This document shows positions 51,467 to 60,343 of a stretch of 64,000 bases of DNA, piece after piece. This DNA is from Nitrososphaerales archaeon (GTDB lineage: Archaea; Thermoproteota; Nitrososphaeria; Nitrososphaerales; CADDZS01). Position numbers and translations under genes: made by a program. The notes under the pieces were generated by a model that searched no databases, was not told the origin of the DNA, and saw only the letters and a program-made list of their open reading frames with translations. Numbering within the stretch: position 1 is the stretch's first letter; each line of letters begins with the position of its first letter. The stretch lies in the NCBI GenBank assembly GCA_030041355.1, contig JASHNZ010000067.1:1-64000 (forward strand). The letters are read 5' to 3'.

Positions 51467-51910
51467 ATGAAATTCCATCTCGATGGCAAGCTCAATATCA
51501 AGAGTCCCGTTGACAAGACCTTTGCTAGCCTAACAAACCCCGAATTCATGGTTTCGTGCATCCCAGATCTTCAATCTCATTCCATCCAGGATTCTCAGCA
51601 TTTTGAAGCGAAAATCAAAGTCGGAATAGGCATAGTGAGAGGATCCGTAGATGTGAAATTCGCTTTACAGGATAGCTCTCCGCCAGGGCATGCAAGGCTT
51701 GTTGGCGATGGTTCAGGCGCGGGTAGCAAGATGCATATTGATAGCGTTTTTGACCTTTCACCTGACGGAAACGGAACCATGATGACTTGGAGCGCGGACT
51801 CTGATTTGTCTGGACTAATGGCTGGAATCGGAGGCCCGGTGCTAAAAGGCCAAAGCGAAAAACAAGTGAACCAGATCTTCACGAATATCAAAGCCAAGCT
51901 TGAAGCATGA
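51467..51910 (+). CDS. CoxG-like SRPBCC-fold protein
   Basis: A 147 aa START/SRPBCC-fold protein of the CoxG family (carbon monoxide dehydrogenase subunit G). The N-terminus GKLNIKSPVDKTFASLTNPE, CIPDLQS, the IGIVRGSVDVKF strand and the C-terminal LMAGIGGPVLKGQSEKQVNQ are typical. In bacteria CoxG helps anchor or mature molybdenum hydroxylases; none is in this window. It lies between the acyl-CoA dehydrogenase and the HD gene. Confidence 0.85.
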   Translation: MKFHLDGKLNIKSPVDKTFASLTNPEFMVSCIPDLQSHSIQDSQHFEAKIKVGIGIVRGSVDVKFALQDSSPPGHARLVGDGSGAGSKMHIDSVFDLSPDGNGTMMTWSADSDLSGLMAGIGGPVLKGQSEKQVNQIFTNIKAKLEA

Positions 51911-51946
51911 CGCAGTCCCGTTCAGTTTTGCTGTGGATCCCGAGCC

Positions 51947-52477
51947 TTGGCCCAAAAAGACTTCTCCCTAGATCTCATCAAGTCCGCAGGTCTTTTGAAA
52001 AAAGTCAAACGTGCGGGATGGGTCAAAAAAGCTGGAATAACTCAAGACTGTGAATCAGTCGCAGATCATTCTTACCGGATGGCCGTTGTCGCAATGCGAC
52101 TCGGGTTAGAACAAGATCTCGATGCTGCAAAACTGGTCAGAATGTGTTTGATACACGATCTTGCCGAGTCACTGGTCGGAGACAAGATGCCAGAGGAAAA
52201 GAAATCTTTCAAGGCGCATCGTGAAGAAGAAGACAAAGTAATTCGTAGAATGCTGGAAAACTTGCCACGCAAATCAGGATCTGTTTTGTTAAAGGATTGG
52301 CAGGAGCTACTAGTTTCAAAAACGAAAGAAGCAAGGCTTGCTTGGCAGATCGACAAGTTGGAAATGACTCTTCAGGCTGAAGATTACATTCGTATGGGAT
52401 ATGATCGAAAAAAACTCTTAGAGTTTAGGCAAAAGCACTTTGATCAAACCTTAATGAAAATGCTCGAATCCTATTAG
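51947..52477 (+). CDS. HD-domain phosphohydrolase (HDDC2/YfbR-like)
   Basis: A 176 aa metal-dependent phosphohydrolase. The HD residues are in ESVADHSYRMAVVAMRLG (H), VRMCLIHDLAESLVGD (HD), and a later Asp in AWQIDKLEM. This pattern marks the HDDC2/YfbR branch, which dephosphorylates deoxynucleoside 5'-monophosphates. The start is TTG at 51947, 36 bp after the CoxG gene. Confidence 0.87.
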   Translation: MAQKDFSLDLIKSAGLLKKVKRAGWVKKAGITQDCESVADHSYRMAVVAMRLGLEQDLDAAKLVRMCLIHDLAESLVGDKMPEEKKSFKAHREEEDKVIRRMLENLPRKSGSVLLKDWQELLVSKTKEARLAWQIDKLEMTLQAEDYIRMGYDRKKLLEFRQKHFDQTLMKMLESY

Positions 52478-52545
52478 TTTTAGCGCAAGTTTCCGAGAAA
52501 TAATCCTTATACAACTAATTCGAAGTCATCTGCCTCGCGTTTGTC

Positions 52546-53247
52546 TTGACTGCTGTCGCTTCGATATCTAACGAACCTTCAAGGAATTCTCCTTTTGTAT
52601 TCTTCAAGGCGCGATACATCGTTGAGCTGACTGGAAAAAGGGCTGCGAATCTCCAAGACTTTGTAGATTATCTCCAAACCGCGAATAAGAGCTCGATTTT
52701 TTACCACATCTATCATCCTCTGTTGGATTCGCACCTCGTTCCCTACGAGTTTCCAAATGATTTTTCGTATTGGTTCTCGGACACGTTGCAAGACAAAGAT
52801 CTTGCCGAGCAGGTCGCCGATTTCGAACTTCCTGAATCCGGCGGGTTAGAATCTGTTCGGCGAATACTGCTCTCTCGCATAGAGAGAGCTCTGAGGGATC
52901 GAATCATGTACGACGTTCGTCCAGGAAGCGAATTTAATTTCCTGAACTGCCGAGTGGTCGTAATACCTACTGGAATAGTTGCGAAGAATGTCGACGAACT
53001 CGCTGATGGAATTTCTGAAGCTTCAGAACTTTCTATTTTTTATCATATGGTTACTTCAAGACTATTCAGAGAATCTCGTTACGATGACTTTTCGCAGTGG
53101 ATTATTCAAAATTCAACAGACACTGAGCTTGCCGAAGATATTAGGGCAATAGATCCAACGACGCATGTGAATGTAAAATCAATTCAGCAAGAGGTAATGA
53201 AGATATTTCAGCGATATATGAAACAAAAGAGCTTTGGCCGAATTTGA
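52546..53247 (+). CDS. DUF5752-like protein with internal duplication
   Basis: A 233 aa soluble protein resembling the DUF5752 family that often accompanies trehalose or glycosyltransferase genes. Two halves are clearly related: residues ~35-115 and ~148-222 both contain N-[LV]-x2-[FL]-x-D, then S-I-F-Y-H-[IM] (50-55 and 163-168), [N/D]DFS-x-W (71-76 and 180-185) and D-LAE (84-88; ELAE at 194-197). The function is unknown. Its stop lies 17 bp before the trehalose synthase ATG on the opposite reading of the overlap, so the two genes are coupled. Confidence 0.75.
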   Translation: MTAVASISNEPSRNSPFVFFKARYIVELTGKRAANLQDFVDYLQTANKSSIFYHIYHPLLDSHLVPYEFPNDFSYWFSDTLQDKDLAEQVADFELPESGGLESVRRILLSRIERALRDRIMYDVRPGSEFNFLNCRVVVIPTGIVAKNVDELADGISEASELSIFYHMVTSRLFRESRYDDFSQWIIQNSTDTELAEDIRAIDPTTHVNVKSIQQEVMKIFQRYMKQKSFGRI

Positions 53248-53266
53248 CGACGGCGGATCAGTAAAG

Positions 53267-54526
53267 ATGATGCCCCAAAAAACGCACAAACTGAGTGAAT
53301 ACGCACTCATCGTGGGGGAGCAGGTAATCGCTGATTTGCATACTATAGCAGCTAACATCGAACAGAAGTCAGTCGTCCACGTGAATTCGACAAAGACAGG
53401 GGGCGGGGTTGCAGAGATTCTGTTCAGATTAACCCCTTTGATGAGCGAACTTGGTTTGAACGCTTCATGGGACGTAATCAGAGGAGATCAGTCATTCTTC
53501 GAAGCAACCAAAACCTTTCACAACGCCCTTCAAACGGGTATGAAAATCACGAAACAGAAGAATTTCGAAGACTTTGAACGCAAGACCGCAGAAAATCTCA
53601 GAGACTTAAGGGTGGATGCTGACACTGTTTTTATTCACGATCCGCAACCTGCAGGAATGATCGCTCAAAGAAAACTAGACTCTGACCAGAAATGGATCTG
53701 GCGGTGCCACATCGATGTGTCCAACCCGGCCTCCGATGTGTGGTCCTTTTTTGCGAGATACATCAACAAGTATGACGCGTCTATCTTCTCCGCTCCACAG
53801 TTTGGTAGATCTGATTTGCAGATTCCTCAGTTCCTAGTTTCCCCCTCGATAGATCCCTTAGCAGACAAGAATCGCGAACTTCCCCAGAGTTACATTGACA
53901 GAGTGCTTTCGAAATATGCGCTCAAGGCCGAAAAACCGTTGATAACCCAGATTTCTCGATTTGATTATGCCAAAGATCCCATAGGGGTCATTGAAGCTTT
54001 CAAAATAGTTAGTTCCCATATAGAATCCGAGTTGGTGCTCGGAGGCAGCCTTGCCGATGACGACCCCGAGGGTTTAGAAGTACACGCAAAGGTTCTGAAA
54101 GCGGCAGAGGGCCGAAAAGACATCCACGTTTTACTGATTCCACCGTTCAGTGATTTAGAGATCAATGCGCTTCAGAGAGCCTCAACGATAGTGCTTCAAA
54201 AATCGGTGAAAGAAGGGTTCGGATTAACGGTAGCGGAGGCCCTTTGGAAATCAAAACCAGTCATTGCAGGCGCAACCGGGGGAATACCTCTTCAGATCAA
54301 AAATGGATTAAGCGGTTATTTGGTCCACACTGTGGAGGGGGCTGCTTACAGAATGCATTATCTACTGAGAAATCCAGATGTCGCTGAAAAACTCGGCAGG
54401 TATGGAAGAGCAAACGTCAGGCAGAACTTTCTGATTACTAGACAGCTCATGGATTACCTGTTGCTAATGATTTCATTGCGCAGAAAGGAGCTTGTTCCTA
54501 TTCTGGCGCCGCCTCGAGTACCATAA
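53267..54526 (+). CDS. treT: Trehalose synthase (glycosyltransferring), TreT
   Basis: A GT4 glycosyltransferase (419 aa) that makes trehalose from NDP-glucose and glucose. The N-terminal VVHVNSTKTGGGVAEILFRL is the family's donor/acceptor loop; HIDVSNPASDVWSF, ISRFDYAKDPIGVIEAF and the C-terminal VKEGFGLTVAEALWKSKPVI, with the GT4 E-x7-E motif, are present. ATG at 53267 (with GGCGG upstream) is preferred over an in-frame TTG at 53234 that would overlap the DUF5752 gene. Trehalose would serve as a stress protectant or carbon store. Confidence 0.88.
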   Translation: MMPQKTHKLSEYALIVGEQVIADLHTIAANIEQKSVVHVNSTKTGGGVAEILFRLTPLMSELGLNASWDVIRGDQSFFEATKTFHNALQTGMKITKQKNFEDFERKTAENLRDLRVDADTVFIHDPQPAGMIAQRKLDSDQKWIWRCHIDVSNPASDVWSFFARYINKYDASIFSAPQFGRSDLQIPQFLVSPSIDPLADKNRELPQSYIDRVLSKYALKAEKPLITQISRFDYAKDPIGVIEAFKIVSSHIESELVLGGSLADDDPEGLEVHAKVLKAAEGRKDIHVLLIPPFSDLEINALQRASTIVLQKSVKEGFGLTVAEALWKSKPVIAGATGGIPLQIKNGLSGYLVHTVEGAAYRMHYLLRNPDVAEKLGRYGRANVRQNFLITRQLMDYLLLMISLRRKELVPILAPPRVP

Positions 54527-54566
54527 TGGCATTCAGGACTGATCAAGTCTTTAGTGATGCTAGCGT

Positions 54567-55277
54567 TCAGGGAGTTTCCAACAGCAGATTTTTCCTTAGA
54601 TATTTCTCGACGCCATAACCGCCTTCCTCTATCGTAATTACGTCCGCTATCTGTTTGAGTTGCGGTACAGCATTAGCGACAGCTACTCGGACATCGGCGG
54701 GGCCAAAAAGTGCAATGTCGTTTTCCCCGTCTCCGAAGCAAGTGAGAAGAATTTGAGATGTGTCTCCATAATGGGCCGTAGCTGATGCTACTCCTGTTCC
54801 TTTGTCAACATTTGGAGGGCAGACCATTATAGAGTTCTTATTCGGTGCGAGTTTAGCCTCTATGTCAAAGTCTTTCAGTATGCTGGTAATCTTGGCTGTA
54901 TTCTCTCGTTTGGATGATCCAATAACCTCCCAAAATTCAATTTTGAAATCAGCACGCCTGAACGCGCCTCTAGCTTCCTTCGACCACTCTCTTCCGATAA
55001 TATTCAGATCGTCAATGTCGGAAAAATAGAAGAGTGCTCCATTTTCGCCCACTAGAAACGAGAAAGGTTCCCCTAAGTTCTCGTTCACTTCTCTCAAAAA
55101 CGAAATTTGTCGACCGGAAACAATCCCCAAGAGGGCAAGCCTTCGCTCGCGGACTTCTCTCAAAACCTTTTGGGTTGCTTCTGGGAATTGTCCGTTTTCC
55201 AGTGTCAGGGTTCCATCATAATCGAACACTAGTATTTTCGCTATACCATTGGCTTTGACCTTCGCACCTGTAGACAA
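54567..55277 (-). CDS. HAD-superfamily phosphatase (Cof/SPP-like, C2 cap)
   Basis: A 236 aa phosphatase. The nucleophile loop is VFDYDGTLTLENG with Asp19 and Asp21, followed by GIVSGRQISFL (motif II Ser), a cap domain and the C-terminal GDGENDIALFGPAD (motif IV). It resembles archaeal phosphoglycolate phosphatases (TA0175 type) and sugar-phosphate phosphatases. It is convergent with treT, so a trehalose role is only suggested by nearness. The start is TTG at 55277. Confidence 0.87.
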   Translation of the reverse strand: MSTGAKVKANGIAKILVFDYDGTLTLENGQFPEATQKVLREVRERRLALLGIVSGRQISFLREVNENLGEPFSFLVGENGALFYFSDIDDLNIIGREWSKEARGAFRRADFKIEFWEVIGSSKRENTAKITSILKDFDIEAKLAPNKNSIMVCPPNVDKGTGVASATAHYGDTSQILLTCFGDGENDIALFGPADVRVAVANAVPQLKQIADVITIEEGGYGVEKYLRKNLLLETP

Positions 55278-55372
55278 TTAGATTGAATCCACTTAGCTTT
55301 GCAATCGTTTTAAGGTCACTCAAATCGCAATTCTCAATTTGCACCCGAAGGTTGCACTCCTTCGAGGTATCG

Positions 55373-57577
55373 TCATTCTTTGTCGATAAATTCGCTCGGA
55401 TTAGGCGGTTCCGGCGATAGTCCTTTTCTCTTTCTAATCTCGGTTACAAGCGGCAGGAGCATTGAAGAGGGGACAGAAGCCCAAGACTTGAAGTAAGTAT
55501 TCCACATGGCTTTTCCCGCTGTTGCGCCCCTCATTACTTCAGAAAGATCGAATGTCTCCGAAGTTGGAATCTCTCCGCTGATCACAGTTACAGGGCCCTT
55601 TTGTTCGACGTTGAGCATTTTCCCTCTTTTGGAAGAGATTACACTCGCGATGGATCCAATTTGCTCAGAAGGACATTTCACCTCGATTCCTAAAATCGGT
55701 TCAAGGAGTGTTGGATTGGCACTAAGAGCGGCCCCCAGAATAGCTCGTCTAGAAGCCGGCATCAGTTGGGCGTAGGTTCGGTGGGCGGGGTCTTCATGTG
55801 GCACGTAGTGGGTTAGAACCACTTTTACACCTCTACAAAATTCATAAGCCAAGGGACCATTCGTCATAACGTCGTTGAATCCGGCCCTGATCGAATCCAT
55901 GGATTCCTGAAGAAACTGCACACCTTTGGTTTCTTCCAAAAGCATGTTTCCCTTGTCGTCTATCGTCACTACGGAGCGAGCTTCGTCTGCGTCCCAACCT
56001 TTTTCTCTAAGGATTTTTGCAATGGTTTTCTTGTCAGTGTTTTCTCCGATCTGACCTGTGCGAATTAATTCTATAACATTCTCGGTTAAAGGCTCCACTT
56101 GCATGAAAATTTTGTTGTGTCTGTTGGGAGAGCGAGACATTACGGGACCGGCTTTGGCTCGTATTGTTTCCCTGTAATTTACAAGCGGTTCACTCGTAAC
56201 GATTTCTATTCCTTGATTTTGAATAAGAGTCGTTGCAATTTCAAGATGCAATACTCCCATTCCTGATAGCAACTGCTCGCCAGTTTCCTCGTTTATTCTG
56301 ACGACCAGATTAGGATCTTCAATTGTCTGTCTACGCAAAGCCTCTACGAGTTTTGGAAGGTCTTGAGGCTTTTTGGCTTCAATCGCGATAGTGACCACTG
56401 GTTCAGAGACATATTTGATTGATTCAAACTGCGCAATATCCCTAATAGAAGAAAGAGTTTCTCCAGCCCTGGCATGTTCCAATCCCAAGAGAGCGGGGAT
56501 ATTACCTGCAGAGAGAGAATTTACAATTTCTCTCACAGCGCCCATGTAAAAATTGACTGACTGAACTCTCTCCTGACGCTTTGCGCCGAGGAGGAACAAA
56601 CTATCCCCATCTCTAACCGTGCCAGAAAAGAGTCTTCCCGTAGCGGCTATTCCAGCTTGAGGGTCGACGTTAATGTTTGTAACCATCATAACTATAGGTC
56701 CGTTGTCATCGCAATTAATGAGGGCCTTCCCCACTTCGCTGTTCAGGTCACCACCCCAAATCTTTGGGATTCTGTACCTTTGCGCGACATGCGGCGCTGG
56801 GTGGTGCTTGATCACCATTCCAAGTATGGCTTCATGAAGAGGAGCGCGGTCTGAGAGATCCTTCACATTTGCCTTCTCGTCTCCCTTTGTGTATGTATCG
56901 TAGACATCGGCGAACTTGACCTGTTTTCTTTGCGCAATCACCGCATTAAAGGCCCATCGATCTTTTGCGGATCCGAAAGAGACGCTGCTATCTTGGATGG
57001 AGACCTTCCATTTGTCTTTCAGCTCAGGTTCGGCGTAAATATCGATTAGGCGATTGAAGTCACTGATGATATCTGCGATCCACTTTTGCATCGCATCTCG
57101 GTCTAGGCGGAGTTCCTTCACCAAGCGGTCGATCTTATTGATGTAAAGAACAGGCCTAACTCTTTCATCAAGCGCCTGATGAGTCACGGTCTCCGTCTGA
57201 GTCATCACGCCTTCAACAGCGTCGCAAACCACCACGGCTCCATCGATTGCTCTTAGAGATCTAGTTACTCTGCCTGTAAAATCAATGTGCCCCGGAGTAT
57301 CAATCATATTGAAGACAAACGGCGTGCCATCTTGTTCGTAATACAACGTCACGTTCGCAGCCTTAATCGTCATCTGTCTCTGTTGCTCAAGCGGCATAGA
57401 GTCCAAAGCGAGCGCTTGTCCGGCAACTGAAGGTGCAATCATCCCTGCTGCCGCAAGGAGTGAATCGCTCATCGTAGTCTTTCCGTGATCTACGTGAGCA
57501 ATCACCCCAAAATTACGGATATGATCCTTGTTTGCGATAGTCTTCAAAATTTCTTGGGTTGACTTGAATTTCGGCAT
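55373..57577 (-). CDS. fusA: Translation elongation factor 2
   Basis: The translocase of the archaeal ribosome (734 aa). G domain: GVIAHVDHGKTTMSDSLLAA, DTPGHIDFTGRVTRSLRAID, INKIDR. Domains II-V follow. The diphthamide loop in domain IV reads HEDPAHRTYAQLMPASRRA: His599 aligns with the modified histidine, but the usual R-G-x-x-Q following it is R-T-Y-A-Q. The start is ATG at 57577. It is divergent from hmgA; TTTATT about 40 nt upstream may be its TATA box. Confidence 0.97.
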   Translation of the reverse strand: MPKFKSTQEILKTIANKDHIRNFGVIAHVDHGKTTMSDSLLAAAGMIAPSVAGQALALDSMPLEQQRQMTIKAANVTLYYEQDGTPFVFNMIDTPGHIDFTGRVTRSLRAIDGAVVVCDAVEGVMTQTETVTHQALDERVRPVLYINKIDRLVKELRLDRDAMQKWIADIISDFNRLIDIYAEPELKDKWKVSIQDSSVSFGSAKDRWAFNAVIAQRKQVKFADVYDTYTKGDEKANVKDLSDRAPLHEAILGMVIKHHPAPHVAQRYRIPKIWGGDLNSEVGKALINCDDNGPIVMMVTNINVDPQAGIAATGRLFSGTVRDGDSLFLLGAKRQERVQSVNFYMGAVREIVNSLSAGNIPALLGLEHARAGETLSSIRDIAQFESIKYVSEPVVTIAIEAKKPQDLPKLVEALRRQTIEDPNLVVRINEETGEQLLSGMGVLHLEIATTLIQNQGIEIVTSEPLVNYRETIRAKAGPVMSRSPNRHNKIFMQVEPLTENVIELIRTGQIGENTDKKTIAKILREKGWDADEARSVVTIDDKGNMLLEETKGVQFLQESMDSIRAGFNDVMTNGPLAYEFCRGVKVVLTHYVPHEDPAHRTYAQLMPASRRAILGAALSANPTLLEPILGIEVKCPSEQIGSIASVISSKRGKMLNVEQKGPVTVISGEIPTSETFDLSEVMRGATAGKAMWNTYFKSWASVPSSMLLPLVTEIRKRKGLSPEPPNPSEFIDKE

Positions 57578-57886
57578 TTGTGGGACTCACTTGGTGCTCT
57601 TATCGAAGAATAAACAGCTTCCAGATTGAAGGCAGAATGCAGTGCGAAGCCGGTTTGGTAAAGACAAAGAGAATCTCAAGTCCTTTTAATATGTTCGGGT
57701 CACGGGAACTCATTGGTTCTAATAGGAACCTCTCTTATTTTCGACTCCGTTTCTGCAGGTCTCTCATCCAGACTATCCCAAAACGAAATAAGATTGTTAC
57801 GTTAATTGCCGTCTTTTCGATGCACTTACTAAGTTTAGTTAAATAGGATTAGAGTAAGAGGCGTTCTCTAGGCGGAAGAAGTTTCA
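57578..57886. other. Divergent promoter region between EF-2 and HMG-CoA reductase
   Basis: Holds both promoters. On the plus strand, GTTAAATAGG (57838-57847) lies about 45 nt before the HMG-CoA reductase ATG, with GGCGGAAG just before the start as a possible ribosome binding site. On the minus strand, TTTATT about 40 nt, or TTAAAAGG about 110 nt, before the EF-2 ATG are TATA candidates. An 88-codon open frame on the plus strand here is not convincing. Confidence 0.5.
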
Positions 57887-59158
57887 ATGCCTAGTTCTGA
57901 AATTTCGAATTTCTACAAGCTAAAACCTGCAGATCGTCTCAAGATTGTGAAGGAATTCGCCAATCTGGATGATAAAGAAGCAGACACTATAGGCTCGCTG
58001 TCAGGTCTGAAAATCGATGTTGCAGACCGAATGATCGAAAACGTAATCGGCGCAATCCCAACACCATTGGCTGTGGCAACGAATTTCCTGGTAAATGGAA
58101 AGGACTACCTTGTTCCAATGGCCATCGAAGAACCTTCAGTGGTGGCTGCGGCTAGCAATGCAGCTAAAATGGCAAGGAAATATGGCGGCTTTCGGACGAG
58201 CAACACTGGGCCCATTATGATCGGGCAAATTCAGACGATCGGCGTTTCTGATCCATATAGAGCAAGAAACGAAATTTTAGCTAGTAGGGACATTCTTCTT
58301 TCCAAGGCGAACGAACAGGATCCGAAGCTTCTCTCGGTCGGAGGTGGAGCCAAAGACATCGAAGTGAGGGTGATCGAGACTGAGCGAGGCAAGATGGTCA
58401 TAACTCATCTCGTCGTAGACTGTCGTGATGCAATGGGTGCAAACGCCGTGAATACCATGGCAGAAGCTGTGGCCCCACTGATCGAAAAGATATCCCGAGG
58501 CAAAGTATACTTGCGGATAATTTCCAATCTCGCTATCAAAAGGCTCGTTAGAAGCTCCGTAGTATTTGATAAGGAAACAATCGGGGGAGAGGAAGTCGTC
58601 GAAGCGATAATGGATGCGTACGCTTTCGCTGACGCGGATCCATTCAGATGCGCCACGCATAACAAAGGTATAATGAATGGAGTTATCGCCGTAGCGTTTG
58701 CGACCGGGCAGGATACCCGTGCCCTTGAATCAGGGGCACATGCCTATGCTTCTTTTTCTGGAAGATATAGATCTCTGACAACTTATGAAGTTGATGAAAA
58801 AGGAAATCTCGTCGGCACGATTGAGATGCCTTTTGCTGTAGGACTGATAGGCGGGGCTTCCGCAGTGCACCCTGTAGCAAAAGCTGCAGTCAAGATTTTG
58901 GGCGTAAAATCCGCAATAGAATTAGGAGAGGTCATGGCCTCAGTCGGCCTCGCTCAGAACTTTGCTGCTCTAAGAGCTCTTGCAACTGAGGGAATTCAGA
59001 AAGGGCATATGAAGCTGCATGCTAGGAATGTAGCGGCCTCGGCAGGAGCGACTGGAGAATTGGTGGATCAGGTGGCTCGAAAGATGGTCGAAGAAAGAAG
59101 GATCCGATTTGATAGGGCACAAGAGCTCATCAAAGAGCTTCAAACAGAAAATTCATGA
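57887..59158 (+). CDS. hmgA: HMG-CoA reductase, class II type
   Basis: Makes mevalonate from HMG-CoA for isoprenoid lipids. The 423 aa protein follows the class II (bacterial, mvaA-like) pattern: ENVIGAIPTPLAVATNFLVN, PMAIEEPSVVAAASNAAKMA with the catalytic Glu near 81-82, DAMGANAVNTMAEAVAP, Lys260 in ATHNKGIMNG, Asp276 in ATGQDTRA and His374 in KGHMKLHAR. Class I hallmarks such as GTVGGGT are absent. In an archaeon the expected role is synthesis of ether-lipid precursors, although bacterial class II enzymes may be degradative. Confidence 0.93.
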   Translation: MPSSEISNFYKLKPADRLKIVKEFANLDDKEADTIGSLSGLKIDVADRMIENVIGAIPTPLAVATNFLVNGKDYLVPMAIEEPSVVAAASNAAKMARKYGGFRTSNTGPIMIGQIQTIGVSDPYRARNEILASRDILLSKANEQDPKLLSVGGGAKDIEVRVIETERGKMVITHLVVDCRDAMGANAVNTMAEAVAPLIEKISRGKVYLRIISNLAIKRLVRSSVVFDKETIGGEEVVEAIMDAYAFADADPFRCATHNKGIMNGVIAVAFATGQDTRALESGAHAYASFSGRYRSLTTYEVDEKGNLVGTIEMPFAVGLIGGASAVHPVAKAAVKILGVKSAIELGEVMASVGLAQNFAALRALATEGIQKGHMKLHARNVAASAGATGELVDQVARKMVEERRIRFDRAQELIKELQTENS

Positions 59159-59210
59159 GCCCTCCAAACTCTTAATATCCAAACTTACAAATTTCGCTCT
59201 CGAAAGGCAG

Positions 59211-59321
59211 GGGCCCGTGGCCTAGTAAGCACTATTTTCTCAGGAAGAGAATCATGTATAGAATGGATAAGGCGTTGCCCCTCTAAGGCAAAGATCGAGG
59301 GTTCAAATCCCTCCGGGCCCG
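59211..59321 (+). tRNA. tRNA-Arg(TCT) with D-loop intron and C33
   Basis: Acceptor GGGCCCG/CGGGCCC with discriminator G, D-stem GCCT/AGGC, anticodon stem TTGCC/GGCAA, T-arm GAGGG-TTCAAAT-CCCTC. The D-loop contains about 38 extra nt (59226-59263) that must be an intron; they include a perfect inner stem TTCTC/GAGAA. The anticodon loop is CCTCTAA with anticodon TCT (59282-59284), so position 33 is C (59281), not the near-universal U. The loop is continuous with a perfect 5-bp stem, so no second intron can explain this. Confidence 0.85.
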
Positions 59322-59427
59322 CTCTTCTACTATTGTCTTTGTTCAACTAAGTGTCCTGGCTGGAGTGCAACTGTAATCTAAGGGAATGAAACTGATATGA
59401 GTAATACGAAAGGAGTGTTAGTCTATA

Positions 59428-60141
59428 TTATAATTCTGCTCGGCATATCGAGTCGAAGACCAGTTTTGATACTTTCTCGACATAACCTCCTAGGGCCACA
59501 GCGTCAACCATAGGCTGCATTTCTGCCAAGTTATCCGATACCAAGAGAGCAGATGCCGTCCTCACGCCTCGCATCATGCCAAGGCCGAACAAGGTTGCGC
59601 ATTCCATCTCAACCGCGATGTAACCTCTTTCGGACCATTTGCTCACAAAATGAGGATCTTCTGCGTAAAACGCATCGCTCGAAAAAACCGGCCCAATATA
59701 GTACTTGACACCTTGACCTTTTGCAGTATCGGTTAGTAGCTGAGTGAGCTCGAAATCTGGTACCGGACTCATATGCTCGGATACATATTGTTGCAGAGTG
59801 CCTCCGAGATAGGCTGCACCAGTTGCGATAACGAGGTCTCCTATTTTCATGGGCTTCAGGAATCCTCCACAGGAGCCGAATCTGAGGAGCGCTTTCGCCC
59901 CGAACATTATTAGTTCTTCAATAACTATCGCGACGGAAGCGGCTCCTACTCCGTGGGAGCAAATACTAACTCTTTGGTCCTGATAATCACCCGTGTAGGT
60001 CAGATATCCTCTATTTTCATTTACTAGTTTGGCATCTTTCAAATTCTTTGATAGTTGAATGATGCGTGCAGGGTCGCCGGAAATGATCACTCGGTCGGCT
60101 ATTTCGCCCTTTTTCGCCTTAATATGCTGTGGCTCTGGCAT
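59428..60141 (-). CDS. Nucleoside phosphorylase (PNP/uridine phosphorylase family)
   Basis: A 237 aa enzyme of the NP-I family, which splits nucleosides with phosphate. It has VIISGDPARIIQLSKNL (phosphate Arg), GVGAASVAIVIEELI, LLRFGSCGGFLKPMKIGDLV, and YIAVEMECATLFGL with the ribose-binding Met-Glu, then SALLVSDNLAE with the base-contacting Asp. The substrate may be purine, uridine or methylthioadenosine. TTTTTAAAG about 30 nt before the ATG suggests a leaderless mRNA. Confidence 0.92.
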   Translation of the reverse strand: MPEPQHIKAKKGEIADRVIISGDPARIIQLSKNLKDAKLVNENRGYLTYTGDYQDQRVSICSHGVGAASVAIVIEELIMFGAKALLRFGSCGGFLKPMKIGDLVIATGAAYLGGTLQQYVSEHMSPVPDFELTQLLTDTAKGQGVKYYIGPVFSSDAFYAEDPHFVSKWSERGYIAVEMECATLFGLGMMRGVRTASALLVSDNLAEMQPMVDAVALGGYVEKVSKLVFDSICRAEL

Positions 60142-60343
60142 GTTTTGCTTTGCTTTTTTTGTGTCTTTAAAAAGTGTAGATTCTTTGCTGGAGCATATGA
60201 AACAATCCCGCTTTCCTGAGATGGCTCACATGGTCATTATCGAGAGGCTCAGCTCTGTTCAGACAAAGGAAAAGCCTGATAATTGCCATCCTGAAAAAGG
60301 AAACTCGATACGTCTATTGATGATATACGGTGCATGATCTGCA

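Noticed and set aside
57580-57846. 88-codon open frame between EF-2 and HMG-CoA reductase
   Set aside because: It covers both divergent promoters and its translation looks random.
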